Below, in pieces: positions 8,187 through 17,412 of a DNA stretch of 64,000 nucleotides. Both the position numbers and the translations under genes were made by a program. Origin of the DNA: Thermodesulfovibrionia bacterium (lineage in GTDB: Bacteria; Nitrospirota; Thermodesulfovibrionia; UBA6902); contig JAGVNU010000030.1 in NCBI GenBank assembly GCA_020053105.1, positions 23,238 to 87,237 of the forward strand, given 5' to 3'. Position 1 is the first letter of the stretch; the number at the start of each line of letters is the position of its first letter. Below the pieces are notes generated by a model. That model saw nothing but the letters and a program-made list of their open reading frames with translations, was not told the DNA's origin and did not search any database.

Positions 8187-9032
8187 CTACTCTCCCCATT
8201 TCAGCTTGGTCCTCAAAATGCGAAAATAATCTCTGTCATGCACAATGAGGAACTTAATTTTATACTCAGCTTTCCGTATCCTCACTTTATCAGTCACCTT
8301 TAAAGGAAATCCTTCCTGTCCGTCAAGGGTCATATATATGTCCTCTCCGGTCTTGATGCCTGCCTCCAATATGAATGCATCCGGCAGCACTATCGGTCTG
8401 CTGGTAAGTGTGTGAGGGCATATGGGGGTCAGCAGAAATGATTCAAGTGTGGGGTACATAATGGGGCCTCCGGCTGAAAGTGAATGGCCAGTTGATCCGG
8501 TAGGGGTGGACACAATTAATCCATCAACCCTGAATGTGGTGACATACTGATTGTTAATGCGTATGTCGATCTCGAACATTCTGGAGAGGGCGCTCTTATT
8601 TAACACAACATCGTTAAATGCACTGTTCTGTATTACCTTCTTTCCTCCCCTGTACACATCAGCCAGAAGCATTATCCGTTCTTCAAAACAGTACTTCTCG
8701 GAAAAAACCATGTCAATACAGTCACTGATCTCATCTCTGCTCAGTTCAGTAATAAAGCCAAGACTTCCGAGATTAACTCCAAGAATAGGAACGCCTGAAT
8801 CGCCTACAAGTCTTGTTACGCTTAAAAGAGTCCCGTCCCCCCCGAATACTATGATTATATCTGTTTTGGAGGGGATCTTTTTCCTCGGATAACCATCAAT
8901 TTTGAGGACCGCAGCCACATCATTCTCAACATACAGCTCACATTTCCTGCCTTTTAACAGGCGTATAAATTCCTTTATAGCCTTAATGGCCTCCGGTTCA
9001 CCTCTTTTTGCAATTATCCCGATTCTCTTCAT
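8187..9032 (-). CDS. nadK: NAD kinase
   Basis: NadK phosphorylates NAD to NADP. The 281-residue protein has the catalytic GGDGTLL motif, the NxGxLGFI loop (GVNLGSLGFIT), and the conserved STPTGSTGHSLSAGGPI segment that binds NAD. Length and domain order are standard. It lies in a minus-strand operon, 7 bases before the uracil-DNA glycosylase gene. Confidence 0.96.
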   Translation of the reverse strand: MKRIGIIAKRGEPEAIKAIKEFIRLLKGRKCELYVENDVAAVLKIDGYPRKKIPSKTDIIIVFGGDGTLLSVTRLVGDSGVPILGVNLGSLGFITELSRDEISDCIDMVFSEKYCFEERIMLLADVYRGGKKVIQNSAFNDVVLNKSALSRMFEIDIRINNQYVTTFRVDGLIVSTPTGSTGHSLSAGGPIMYPTLESFLLTPICPHTLTSRPIVLPDAFILEAGIKTGEDIYMTLDGQEGFPLKVTDKVRIRKAEYKIKFLIVHDRDYFRILRTKLKWGE

Positions 9033-9130
9033 AACTATAAGTAATTATACCTGACTCTTAACTGTGCCGAAGAAAAAAGCATCTAAACGTACAATCCGCG
9101 TTTTCAGGATTTAACAGATAATTGACTTCT

Positions 9131-9562
9131 TCAATCAGGCGTCCCGATGTGGATGCCTTTTATTTCAATCTCTCTTGTATTTTCTTCTTTATGATGCAAA
9201 ATTACACGGACACTTTGTTCCGGGACCTCTTCCTCGGCCCTTTCGGCCCACTCAATTACGGCAATACCGTCAGCGCCGAGATAGTCCCGCAGTCCAAGCT
9301 CCGGCACTTCAGCAGGAGATAGCCTGTAAAGGTCTATATGATAAAAAGGTATGCTGACATTATATTCCGCAATGATAGTATAACTGGCGCTGGTTATGTC
9401 CCTTTCATTTATACCAAAAGCAGACGCAATCCCCTTGACCATCGTAGTCTTTCCTGCGCCAAGCTCGCCATAAAGACATACTACATCCCCGCGCTTAAGA
9501 CGCTCTCCCAGCCTGTGACCGATTTCCCTTGTCTCGGCATCGCTGTTACTTTGAAGCATCAT
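9131..9562 (-). CDS. tsaE: tRNA threonylcarbamoyladenosine biosynthesis ATPase TsaE
   Basis: TsaE is the ATPase partner of TsaB/TsaD in making t6A37 of ANN-decoding tRNAs. The 143-residue protein has the Walker A motif GELGAGKTTMVKG near residue 35, the SASYTIIAEY segment, and the HIDLYRL and AVIEWAER motifs of the family. Its start lies within the end of the upstream CBS-domain gene (17-base overlap), so the two are co-expressed. TsaB and TsaD are not in the window. Confidence 0.94.
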   Translation of the reverse strand: MMLQSNSDAETREIGHRLGERLKRGDVVCLYGELGAGKTTMVKGIASAFGINERDITSASYTIIAEYNVSIPFYHIDLYRLSPAEVPELGLRDYLGADGIAVIEWAERAEEEVPEQSVRVILHHKEENTREIEIKGIHIGTPD

Positions 9563-10004
9563 AAGTTATAGCTCTCACCATGTCCGCCTTGCCGACTATT
9601 CCGACGACAGCGCTTCCGTTCAGTACAGGGAGCAGGTGGACATGCTGCTCAGCCATAATCGTTGCAATATCCTCCAGAGAGGATTCTTCCCTTATTGATA
9701 CAACTTTCTTAGTGCATATTTCATCAACCGTTGCAGCAGCCATTTTTCTTATCTCTTCTTCTGCCTTGCCGGAACCCAAGAGTATATAGGCATCAAAAAG
9801 CCTGATCACTGTAGGAATATGGAACCGTTTATTCTTTCTGATGAGATCGTTTTCTGTAACAATACCAACCATCTTCTTTTCGTTGTTAACGACCGGGACC
9901 CCGCTGATTTTATGCTCCATAAGCAATCTCGCCAGCTCTTCTACCGTTGCTTCGGGTCTTACAGTAATCACGTCCTTTGTCATTATGTCCTTTGCCGTAA
10001 GCAT
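9546..10004 (-). CDS. tandem CBS-domain protein
   Basis: A 152-residue soluble protein made of two CBS motifs (about residues 6-60 and 92-148; opening MLTAKDIMTKDVITVRPEA). The pair should form a Bateman module that binds adenine nucleotides or related ligands. There is no attached catalytic domain, so it is probably an energy- or ligand-sensing regulator whose partner is unknown. GGAGG precedes the ATG. It overlaps tsaE. Confidence 0.88.
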   Translation of the reverse strand: MLTAKDIMTKDVITVRPEATVEELARLLMEHKISGVPVVNNEKKMVGIVTENDLIRKNKRFHIPTVIRLFDAYILLGSGKAEEEIRKMAAATVDEICTKKVVSIREESSLEDIATIMAEQHVHLLPVLNGSAVVGIVGKADMVRAITYDASK

Positions 10005-10059
10005 TGCTCCTCCTTGGTAAAACGATTAAATTCTTCATCTGATAAAACGGTTTCCTATT

Positions 10060-10746
10060 CTACCACATTCCTATAAAACCACCCTGCCTTCCAGTACTGC
10101 CTCCGCTGTACCTGTAAGAATAATACTTGTGCGGATCACAGAAGGTGCAGTCTTCAGACTGCCAGATGCTCTGCGGAGGGATACCCATTTTTAATGCCTG
10201 AATCCGGTTTGCAGATGAAAGGTCGAGAAAGTATTTATTGCCCTGCCTGCTGTAATAGTCCCCTTTGCCTGTTGCCTTCTGCACCGCTGCATTAACATCA
10301 TCATCAACTTCATAGCTGCATTGCCTGATACTGGGGCCTATGGCGACCGATATTTCCGCTGGAAGGCATCCGAACTGCTCCTGCATTGCAGCTATTGTCT
10401 CCTTTAAAATCTGTTTTGCTGTCCCCCTCCAGCCTGCATGAACAGCGCCTATTATCCCTTTTCGTCCATCATATAAGAGAATAGGCACGCAATCAGCAAC
10501 TAATATCCCGATAAATATGTTTCTGACGTCAGTAACAACTGCGTCAGCAATTACAGGTTCACGGCCAGACTCAAGGATCTGAATATTACTGGTATGTTTT
10601 TGAATCGGCAAATAAATATCGTCCTTTGAAATATTAAATTCCCCGGCCAGGACTTCTTTAATATTATCATTGTCCTTTGACATATTCTTCGTCGTAAAAA
10701 AAGCCCTTACATTTAAAGAAGCTATATTGGCAGGTTCAATGATCAT
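10060..10746 (-). CDS. pgeF: peptidoglycan editing factor PgeF / laccase-domain protein
   Basis: A 228-residue member of the YfiH/PgeF (Cu-oxidase_4) family. The metal-site motifs are present: HAGWRGT with its His, the Cys in VADCVP and the GPSIRQCSYEV block. Members have been described as purine nucleosidases, polyphenol oxidases and as PgeF, which clears wrong muropeptide precursors. I use the last name because it is the curated one; the in vivo substrate is uncertain. It overlaps nnrDE by 4 bases, indicating coupling. Confidence 0.9.
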   Translation of the reverse strand: MIIEPANIASLNVRAFFTTKNMSKDNDNIKEVLAGEFNISKDDIYLPIQKHTSNIQILESGREPVIADAVVTDVRNIFIGILVADCVPILLYDGRKGIIGAVHAGWRGTAKQILKETIAAMQEQFGCLPAEISVAIGPSIRQCSYEVDDDVNAAVQKATGKGDYYSRQGNKYFLDLSSANRIQALKMGIPPQSIWQSEDCTFCDPHKYYSYRYSGGSTGRQGGFIGMW

Positions 10747-12350
10747 ACTATAGATTTAATTACCGATGGTATAGCATTAATAATATCAGAGGCAGTCAGT
10801 GACTGCTGGCTCTTCTTTTCGGCAGAAATGTCACCTGCAAAACCATGCAAAAAAACACCCAGCATCGATGCATCCGCAGGGGACATGCCTTGCGCAAGCA
10901 GGGCGGAGATCATTCCTGTCAGCACATCGCCCGCCCCGGCAGTGGCCATCCCGGGATTGCCGGTAGAATTCATGAAAGCTTCGCCCTTAGGCGTTGCCGT
11001 AACAGTAGGAACGCCTTTAAGTACGAGACAGGTTTTCGTTTTACTGGCAAAATCAAGAGCTATATTAATCCTGTCCTTCTCTATCTCCTCCCGATGGTTA
11101 AGGCGGGAGGTTGCCCCTGGGCTCCGCCGGCCAGCCGCCGGCTGATTCATTAACAGTCCTGCCATTTCACCCGGATGGGGCGTCAGGATTACCGGGGCGC
11201 TGCTCTTCTTTAATACCCCGGTGTTACCTGCAATGGCATTCAAACCATCGGCATCGATTACCATCGGAACGCGGGATTCCCGTATAAGCAGACTTACAAG
11301 GCCTGATAATTCTCTATCTACTGAAAGCCCGGGGCCTATGGCAAGGACATTCCCCCTTTTTTTGAGGAAATCAAGGATACCATCAGCTGCATTCATTGAA
11401 AGGGTCCCGTTTCCTTTATCAGAAAGCGGAAGAATCATCTCTTCAGTAACTCTTGATTGGAATGTATTCACAAGTGTATCGGGAATTCCAATTGTTACCA
11501 GACCTGCTCCGGTTCGCAGACATGCCTTTGCAGCCATCAGTGCAGCTCCTGTTTTCCCCCTTGATCCGGCAACTATCAGCACATGACCATACGTCCCCTT
11601 ATGAGAATATTTCGGCCTTACAGGAAGTAAAGACATGATGTCTTCTTTCTGGACCAGATTAATCTTTATCTTTTCTGATGCAAGCAGTGTCCGGGGAAAG
11701 CCGATCTCCTCAATATACAGCTGTCCGGCATACTCAGCGCCCGGATAGAGAAAATGCCCTCTCTTGGGCAGGCCAAATGTAACAGTGAAACGCGCTTTTA
11801 CGGCACAGCCCATTACCTGCCCTGTATCAGAAGAAATACCTGACGGGATATCCACTGAGACGACCGGGGCTGAAATTTTATTGATTGTTTTTATGACTTC
11901 GGCAAGCGGCGCCCTTACCTCCCTGCTTAGACCCGTACCAAGAAGTGCATCTACAATTAAAAATTCATTTGCACCACCTGAAGTGTATTTCGTCAGAAAA
12001 TGACTGACCGGACGCATTATGACACCGAATTTCCCTGCGGCTTCGTAATTTATTTTCGCATCGCCTTTTAAGCTTCCCGGATTTGCTGTCAGGTAAACTT
12101 CAACTTCCCTGCCCTGATTGTGCAGTAACCTTGCAATAACAAAACCATCGCCTCCGTTATTGCCTCCACCGCAGACAACTATTATCTTTCTTGCTTTGTT
12201 TTTGTTTGTGCCCTGACAAAATAAGTCATCTATCCGGGCAACAACACCGAGACCTGCCCTTTCCATAAGAACAGCCCCCGGTATACCGTATCTTTCAATG
12301 GAAATCCGGTCTATCCGCTGCATCTCTTCTGAAGTTGCTACTTTCAGCAT
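10743..12350 (-). CDS. nnrDE: bifunctional NAD(P)H-hydrate epimerase / ADP-dependent dehydratase
   Basis: This enzyme repairs hydrated NADH and NADPH. The 535-residue fusion has an N-terminal YjeF epimerase domain (about 1-215, with GGGNNGGDGFVIAR and VSVDIPSGISSDTG) and a C-terminal ribokinase-like dehydratase domain (about 240-535, with LTPHPGEMAGL and the GNPGMATAGAGDVLTGM substrate/ADP motif). Residues near 405-420 include a Pro/Arg-rich insertion. It starts the pgeF-linked minus-strand operon. Confidence 0.95.
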   Translation of the reverse strand: MLKVATSEEMQRIDRISIERYGIPGAVLMERAGLGVVARIDDLFCQGTNKNKARKIIVVCGGGNNGGDGFVIARLLHNQGREVEVYLTANPGSLKGDAKINYEAAGKFGVIMRPVSHFLTKYTSGGANEFLIVDALLGTGLSREVRAPLAEVIKTINKISAPVVSVDIPSGISSDTGQVMGCAVKARFTVTFGLPKRGHFLYPGAEYAGQLYIEEIGFPRTLLASEKIKINLVQKEDIMSLLPVRPKYSHKGTYGHVLIVAGSRGKTGAALMAAKACLRTGAGLVTIGIPDTLVNTFQSRVTEEMILPLSDKGNGTLSMNAADGILDFLKKRGNVLAIGPGLSVDRELSGLVSLLIRESRVPMVIDADGLNAIAGNTGVLKKSSAPVILTPHPGEMAGLLMNQPAAGRRSPGATSRLNHREEIEKDRINIALDFASKTKTCLVLKGVPTVTATPKGEAFMNSTGNPGMATAGAGDVLTGMISALLAQGMSPADASMLGVFLHGFAGDISAEKKSQQSLTASDIINAIPSVIKSIV

Positions 12351-12543
12351 ATCGTTCTCACTGATTTTATATCTTTTGATATTTATTCACTCATTAGATT
12401 AAAGTAATAAATTATGAATTATCAACCGGAATCTTAACCTGTTCCGGTCTGTTAACTATATTCTGCAGAAACAAGACTGCCGGCATAATTGAAAAAATAT
12501 TTATCATCTTCATGTTCAATCTTATTCAGAAGGAGAATATACT

Positions 12544-12978
12544 ATGGCAAGGATCGGTATTTTGACCTGTTCCAATGCAACCCAGGACCTTGGATGCTCA
12601 TCATCCAGCTGTCTTGCTGATCTTCGAAAACGTAAAGGCGCATTTGAGGAATATCCCGAGGACAAGGAATTAACTCTGGTCGGTATTATCAACTGTCCGG
12701 GATGTCCCACGCTTACAGGTCCCGATAAGCTCCTTCAAAGGATTAAAGCATTAACTGAATATAAAGTGGACGCAATCCATTTTACCTATTGCATGACTGC
12801 ACTCTGTCCATTCAAAGAAAAATATAGAAACGCTCTGGAAGAGAAATTCCCTGATATTAAGATTGTGATGGGCACCCATAAATCAGCGCTCACTCCTGAG
12901 GCATACAGGGAGAAGATTAAAAAGCTTTTCAATCAGGACAGAAAAACAATGGTAGATGTGATTTTAAAGAGAGATTAA
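12544..12978 (+). CDS. CGGC-domain protein (putative metal binding)
   Basis: A 144-residue soluble protein with the layout of the CGGC family: an opening IGILTCSN segment, a Cys cluster near residues 9-23 (C9, C18, C23), a CPGC motif in the centre and further Cys in the FTYCMTALC segment. The family is thought to bind metal or an Fe-S species, but no function is established. AGAAGGAG lies 6-7 bases before the ATG. It is an isolated plus-strand gene between two minus-strand runs. Confidence 0.8.
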   Translation: MARIGILTCSNATQDLGCSSSSCLADLRKRKGAFEEYPEDKELTLVGIINCPGCPTLTGPDKLLQRIKALTEYKVDAIHFTYCMTALCPFKEKYRNALEEKFPDIKIVMGTHKSALTPEAYREKIKKLFNQDRKTMVDVILKRD

Positions 12979-13036
12979 GCCGGAGAGACCAGGTGGACCT
13001 TCATAGCTTTGCATAGCTACTGACTGCCGCCATTCA

Positions 13037-13762
13037 CTACCTGCTGTTTGTGTCAATCAGTCCCTTCATCTCTCTTACGGCTTTTTCTATCCCGACATAG
13101 ATTGAATTGGCAATTATACTGTGGCCGATATACAATCCTCTCAGCCCTTTAATGGCGGCGATCTTTTTTACATTCGCAAAGTTAAGCCCGTGGCCTGCAT
13201 TCACCTGCAGCCCTAACTCAAGCCCTTTCCTGACTGCCTTCTTTACCCTGTTAAGCTCCTCCGTCTTTTTTCTGCCTTTGGAATTGGCATAAAGTCCGGT
13301 ATGAATTTCAATCATCCGGGCGCCAAGTTCTTTTGAAATTACAATATCGGAGTCTGAGGGATTTATAAAAAGACTTACCGGTATCCCACTGCCCTGTATA
13401 ATGTCGATTGCGTATTTTATTTTCTTTCTGCCCTTTATCAGATCAAGCCCGCCTTCTGTCGTCAACTCTTCCCTCTTCTCAGGCACGAGAGTCACCATAT
13501 CAGGTCTGACCTTAAGCGCGATGCTTATCATTTCTTTTGTGGCGGCCATTTCCAGATTCAGTTCAATCGATATCTCACGCCTCACATTTATTAAGTCTCT
13601 GTCCTGAATGTGCCTTCTGTCTTCCCTGAGATGCAGGGTAATGCCATCCGCGCCGCCGAGTACAGCCAGCTCAGCCGCAGTCAGGGGGTCCGGCTCCATT
13701 TCTCTTCTCGCCTCTCTTACAGTGGCCACATGATCAACATTTACACCAAGAAGCATATACAC
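13037..13762 (-). CDS. pdxJ: pyridoxine 5'-phosphate synthase
   Basis: PdxJ condenses 1-deoxyxylulose 5-phosphate with 3-amino-2-oxopropyl phosphate to pyridoxine phosphate. The 241-residue TIM-barrel protein has the typical opening LGVNVDHVATVREAR, the ITLHLREDRRHI motif, the EIHTGLYA loop and the NAGHGLN phosphate-binding segment near the C-terminus. GGAGG precedes the ATG. Other vitamin B6 genes are not in the window. Confidence 0.96.
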   Translation of the reverse strand: MYMLLGVNVDHVATVREARREMEPDPLTAAELAVLGGADGITLHLREDRRHIQDRDLINVRREISIELNLEMAATKEMISIALKVRPDMVTLVPEKREELTTEGGLDLIKGRKKIKYAIDIIQGSGIPVSLFINPSDSDIVISKELGARMIEIHTGLYANSKGRKKTEELNRVKKAVRKGLELGLQVNAGHGLNFANVKKIAAIKGLRGLYIGHSIIANSIYVGIEKAVREMKGLIDTNSR

Positions 13763-13894
13763 CTCCAGAATAAATCCCGAATAACATTAATAAGTAACCG
13801 GTCAAAATATTCGTACAAATTTTACTGGTTAACTTAATTTAAACAAAGAATCTTTGTCAAGCAGAAACACACTAAAATAAACATTGAAGATGAT

Positions 13895-13922
13895 TTGACT
13901 TAGTTGTAATAAATCTGTTAAT
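13895..13922 (+). promoter_or_regulatory. probable sigma-70 promoter of dksA
   Basis: TTGACT at 13895-13900 and GTTAAT at 13917-13922 (preceded by T, as in a weak extended -10) have a 16-base spacer. They lie about 40 bases upstream of the dksA start. Confidence 0.4.
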
Positions 13923-13963
13923 TTACAACTTATTTAAAATTTACAATATTACCGAGGGCAAAT

Positions 13964-14518
13964 ATGACAAAGAAAACAACAGCCAAGAAATCGAATATAA
14001 AAGCTGCCAGGACAACTAAATCGGTAAAGAAAGATCCAAAAAAGAATATGAAAGCATCCTCTAAATCGTCAACCCCCAAGAAAGAAATCGTGACCGCACC
14101 TTCAAAAAAGAAGCCGTCCGAAGCGCAAAAAAAGACGTCGTTATCAGAAAGAGATGCCGTAATACAGCGGATAAAACAGGACCTTCTAAATCAGAGAGAG
14201 GCTTTACTCAAGGAAGCAGAAGAAACTCTAAGCAGTCTCCCATCCGAGCTTAACTTCCCGGACATGGGGGACCAGGCCACTGCAGAAGCTGATCGAAATT
14301 TCATGCTCAGGCTCAGAGACAGAGAACGCATGCTGTTGAAAAAAATCGAAGAGACTATTGACCGTATTGAAAACGGCCCTTACGGCATATGCGATGAATG
14401 CGGTAACGAAATCGGAATAAAGCGTCTTGAGGCAAGGCCGGTGACAACATTGTGCATCGAATGTAAAACACGCCAGGAAGAAGAAGAAAGAATAGCCGAG
14501 GGCGGAAAATCGGAGTGA
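13964..14518 (+). CDS. dksA: DksA/TraR-type RNA polymerase-binding transcription factor
   Basis: DksA binds in the secondary channel of RNA polymerase and works with ppGpp. The 184-residue protein has a Lys-, Thr- and Ser-rich low-complexity N-terminus of about 60 residues, a coiled coil whose tip carries DMGDQA (the DxxDxA motif needed for activity), and a complete four-Cys zinc finger (CDECGNEIG and CIECK). The basic extension resembles that of many deep-branching bacterial homologues and may add nucleic-acid binding. A strong terminator follows. Confidence 0.9.
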   Translation: MTKKTTAKKSNIKAARTTKSVKKDPKKNMKASSKSSTPKKEIVTAPSKKKPSEAQKKTSLSERDAVIQRIKQDLLNQREALLKEAEETLSSLPSELNFPDMGDQATAEADRNFMLRLRDRERMLLKKIEETIDRIENGPYGICDECGNEIGIKRLEARPVTTLCIECKTRQEEEERIAEGGKSE

Positions 14519-14551
14519 TTTAGCATTCGGAGTCATTTAACGGAGCATTTC

Positions 14552-14585
14552 AAACCCTGCAGTATACTGCAGGGTTTTTTATTTT
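14552..14585 (+). terminator. intrinsic terminator of dksA
   Basis: AAACCCTGCAGTA (14552-14564) pairs perfectly with TACTGCAGGGTTT (14565-14577), folding with a minimal loop and followed by a T-run. It lies 34 bases after the dksA stop. Confidence 0.85.
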
Positions 14586-14705
14586 ATTTCCTGACAGCGC
14601 CTTAATTACTGCTGATTACATGTGACAACATGATAATCTTCACCAGGTGGAAGAGTAGTCGGCGTGTAGTGTATTATATAAAAACTGAAATTGAAAACAG
14701 ATAAT

Positions 14706-14779
14706 GCCACCGTGGCTCAATCCGGCAGAGCATCGCATTCGTAATGCGGAGGTTAGGGGTTCAACTCCCCTCGGTGGCT
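14706..14779 (+). tRNA. tRNA-Thr (anticodon CGU)
   Basis: A 74-base cloverleaf with acceptor stem GCCACCG/CGGTGGC, D-arm GCTC/GAGC, anticodon stem TCGCA/TGCGG (closing T-G pair) and loop TTCGTAA giving anticodon CGT, which reads ACG. The T-arm is AGGGGTTCAACTCCCCT. The 3' CCA is not encoded. Identity is assigned from the anticodon. Confidence 0.93.
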
Positions 14780-14907
14780 TATTAAACATGTTCTATCAGG
14801 TTTAATATAGCGGGAGATGCGCCGTCCCGATAGATTTTCAGGGGTGTCTGGTTATTCGGGGAACATGGACGGCATATTTTTTGGTCCAAACGCGCGGGTC
14901 CAGCGGT

Positions 14908-16623
14908 TCAAGTAAACATATGGACATCAGAGCATTTCCATATATGTTCAAAATTGCAGATGACAACTAACGGACTGCCTGAGGTATCTTTTATTATTTC
15001 CCCGTTGCCGCTTACTGCCAGCAGCAGATCATCGAGTTTTAATAGTGATCCGTCGTAATCAACATCCCTGAGATTCTCCCTGACCTGCCTGAACAGCACC
15101 CTGCACTGTGCTTCATCAATAAGCCCCCTGAAGACTGCCCGGGCAAGATCTACAGGCGTATAGAGCGGGCCCGTCTGCCGGGCGACCCACTGGTCCGGCC
15201 CGTTATAGTAACCGCGAATGGTAATGTAATTATGACTTTCCTGAAGGATGGGATTGCCTTCCGGGTCCAAAATGTTAATATGTGATTCATATCTTCTGCG
15301 GTCCGTCGATGACTCTATCTTGGCGGTGCCGGTCATATATATGGCCCTTACATATACACAAGGTATCCCGAGTTTGTTCAGGTGATGGGCTATGGCAAAT
15401 TCTTCGAAAGGACTGTTTATGCCGAACTCGCGGACCCTGGGATTTAATCTCACCTCTTCTTCATCCGGAATTTCGCCGACCCTTGAAGTTTCCCAGACAA
15501 GATGAATATTGTCCTTTGTGATCGTATAGAAAACATCCTTGGCACTGGACAACCTGATAGACGGGGTCTTCCTCCATCGTTCAGGGAGAAAGTAGTCAAA
15601 TAAACGGGCGTTATTACCGACGACCCACAGATGCCCTCCCGTGCTTTCTGCATGACCATGAATATACGGCACGCCGAAGATCTCCATGTTTGTCAAATGA
15701 TCAGGCATAGGGGTCGGCGTAAAACGGTCACGCTGATCATCCAGGTAGGAATGCCTTCTGGAGTTCTTTACTTCCAGTTCGTGTTCAGGCGTGCGCAGCA
15801 GAAGTTCATAATCAACCACTGAATATTTTCCAATACTGATAAGATTATAGAGATAGTATATTTGATCGTCTCTGGAATCAATTGTCTGTGCCTGTCCGAT
15901 TTCCCTGATCCGCTCTGTATCGGCTTCGCTTATTATAATATGCTCCGGTTTCATGTCTGCAACTAAATATCCCTTTTTATTAAGGTCCGATGTAACGATC
16001 CTGTCTATTGCTTTAAGATGATGAATACGCATATCGTCTTCGAAATTAATATGCTGGAAAACTTCAGGGAGATTGTAGCCCTCAATCCATTCGTAAATAA
16101 GTTTGTACTGCTTGAGTATATCGATATCTATGCCCGGATGCCTGGCCCGGATACGGTTTATTTTTGCCTTTGACCTGCCGCTCTGCCACATCTGCATTAT
16201 TTCCGGCGGCACATAAATGACCATTGGAAGCTGAGTAATTATTTTCAGGTCCTTCGGGCCAAACCGGCACTCCCGCATTTCCATAACAAGGGAAAACTCT
16301 TCCCATGGGCTGTTAAACTCGGCGTCGCAAAATTCCATCAGCGTATGCGTATCTATAGGGACATCCTCCCCGACCCGGCAGTTCTTTACTACCAGATTAA
16401 GGACTTTCCCATCAACTTCTTTGGTCGGCAGCTTGTAGACAGAGCCAGTGCCTTTGAGTCTTAATTTATGCCTGTTGAACCAGTCCGGCTCATACCAGTT
16501 TTGCGTGTCGAAATGCCTCAGGTACTGTTCTGCAAATCTTGTTAAGTAAAGGTCCCCCCCATCACTGGTCTTGACGTGGGCATATACAACACCTAACACA
16601 TTAACTAATGTTTTTTTATGCAT
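14908..16623 (-). CDS. uncharacterised protein with protein-kinase-like fold
   Basis: A 571-residue protein I do not recognise as a named family. The N-terminal half looks kinase-like: a glycine-rich GTGSVYKL loop (about 58-65), a candidate ATP-binding Lys80 in VVKN, a YEWIEGYNLPEV hinge, and a catalytic-loop-like VADMKPEHIII (D223, K225). A clear DFG motif is not visible. The C-terminal half (about 300-571) is of unknown fold. There is no signal peptide or membrane segment. It is followed downstream on the minus-strand map by a tRNA and preceded by a histidine kinase, a REC-TPR protein and pckG, suggesting a signalling role near carbon metabolism. I infer kinase ancestry only. Confidence 0.65.
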   Translation of the reverse strand: MHKKTLVNVLGVVYAHVKTSDGGDLYLTRFAEQYLRHFDTQNWYEPDWFNRHKLRLKGTGSVYKLPTKEVDGKVLNLVVKNCRVGEDVPIDTHTLMEFCDAEFNSPWEEFSLVMEMRECRFGPKDLKIITQLPMVIYVPPEIMQMWQSGRSKAKINRIRARHPGIDIDILKQYKLIYEWIEGYNLPEVFQHINFEDDMRIHHLKAIDRIVTSDLNKKGYLVADMKPEHIIISEADTERIREIGQAQTIDSRDDQIYYLYNLISIGKYSVVDYELLLRTPEHELEVKNSRRHSYLDDQRDRFTPTPMPDHLTNMEIFGVPYIHGHAESTGGHLWVVGNNARLFDYFLPERWRKTPSIRLSSAKDVFYTITKDNIHLVWETSRVGEIPDEEEVRLNPRVREFGINSPFEEFAIAHHLNKLGIPCVYVRAIYMTGTAKIESSTDRRRYESHINILDPEGNPILQESHNYITIRGYYNGPDQWVARQTGPLYTPVDLARAVFRGLIDEAQCRVLFRQVRENLRDVDYDGSLLKLDDLLLAVSGNGEIIKDTSGSPLVVICNFEHIWKCSDVHMFT

Positions 16624-16701
16624 TCCAATTTAATTTTGTCTTTAGCAGTTATTTCCGAATGATAACAAGGGGACATTCGCATGTATATTCATACTATTGC
16701 C

Positions 16702-17412
16702 CTACGGCAGGGTTAACGTAAAGCAGCCTCCTCCGTACTCACCGCCGTTACTGATTGAGATAAATCCTTCCCGGTCTTTGTTCTTATGCAGCTTTACAAC
16801 CATCGACGCAAAATAAAGACCGAGACCTGTACTGCCGGTCTTGAAACTGACCCCACTGCCTTTCTGTACCCCTGTTCCCAGCATTTCCTCAGGATAACCC
16901 TGTCCGTCATCCTCTATGCTGAGCACCAGCCAGCCATTGATTTCATTAGCCCGTATTAATATCCTGCTTTTGGTATACCGGTATGCATTATTCAATATAT
17001 TATTAATAACCCCTGATATGAGATTGCTGTCCATAAACCAGGTCAAATCATCAGGGCATTCATTTAATATCTCTATCCCCTTATAATCCAGCAAGGGCCT
17101 ATTCTGCAGGGCGATCTCCTCAATCAGCTCGGAGACAGGGTAGTGAGATATATTAATGCTGAACTGATCACGGTCCATTTTATATAAGGTCAACAATTGT
17201 ATAAGATTAAAATTTACCCGTGTTGCTTCGTACTGCATTTGTGAAAGGTGCCTGTGTGACGGACATTTTTCAGACGTGCATGTGCCGACAACCTCATCAA
17301 GCGTATTAAGCAGCATGCTGAGTGAATTTTTCATATCGTGGGCCATTGAGGCCAGAAATGCCGGGAAGTCTACAAGCCGTTCAGTTTTGTCCATAATTAT
17401 GTCCTCACGCAT
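16702..17412 (-). CDS. short soluble sensor histidine kinase
   Basis: A 236-residue kinase with no sensor domain or membrane segment. The phosphoacceptor helix contains MAHDMKNSLSMLLNT near residue 25, and the HATPase_c domain has the N-box (NILNNAYRYT), G1 (EDDGQGYP) and G2 (STGLGLYFA) motifs. A second Met (MDKTERL, 17394) could be the true start. Its start overlaps the end of the REC-TPR gene by 8 bases, so the two form a coupled cognate pair. Input may come through the partner or through protein interaction. Confidence 0.85.
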   Translation of the reverse strand: MREDIIMDKTERLVDFPAFLASMAHDMKNSLSMLLNTLDEVVGTCTSEKCPSHRHLSQMQYEATRVNFNLIQLLTLYKMDRDQFSINISHYPVSELIEEIALQNRPLLDYKGIEILNECPDDLTWFMDSNLISGVINNILNNAYRYTKSRILIRANEINGWLVLSIEDDGQGYPEEMLGTGVQKGSGVSFKTGSTGLGLYFASMVVKLHKNKDREGFISISNGGEYGGGCFTLTLP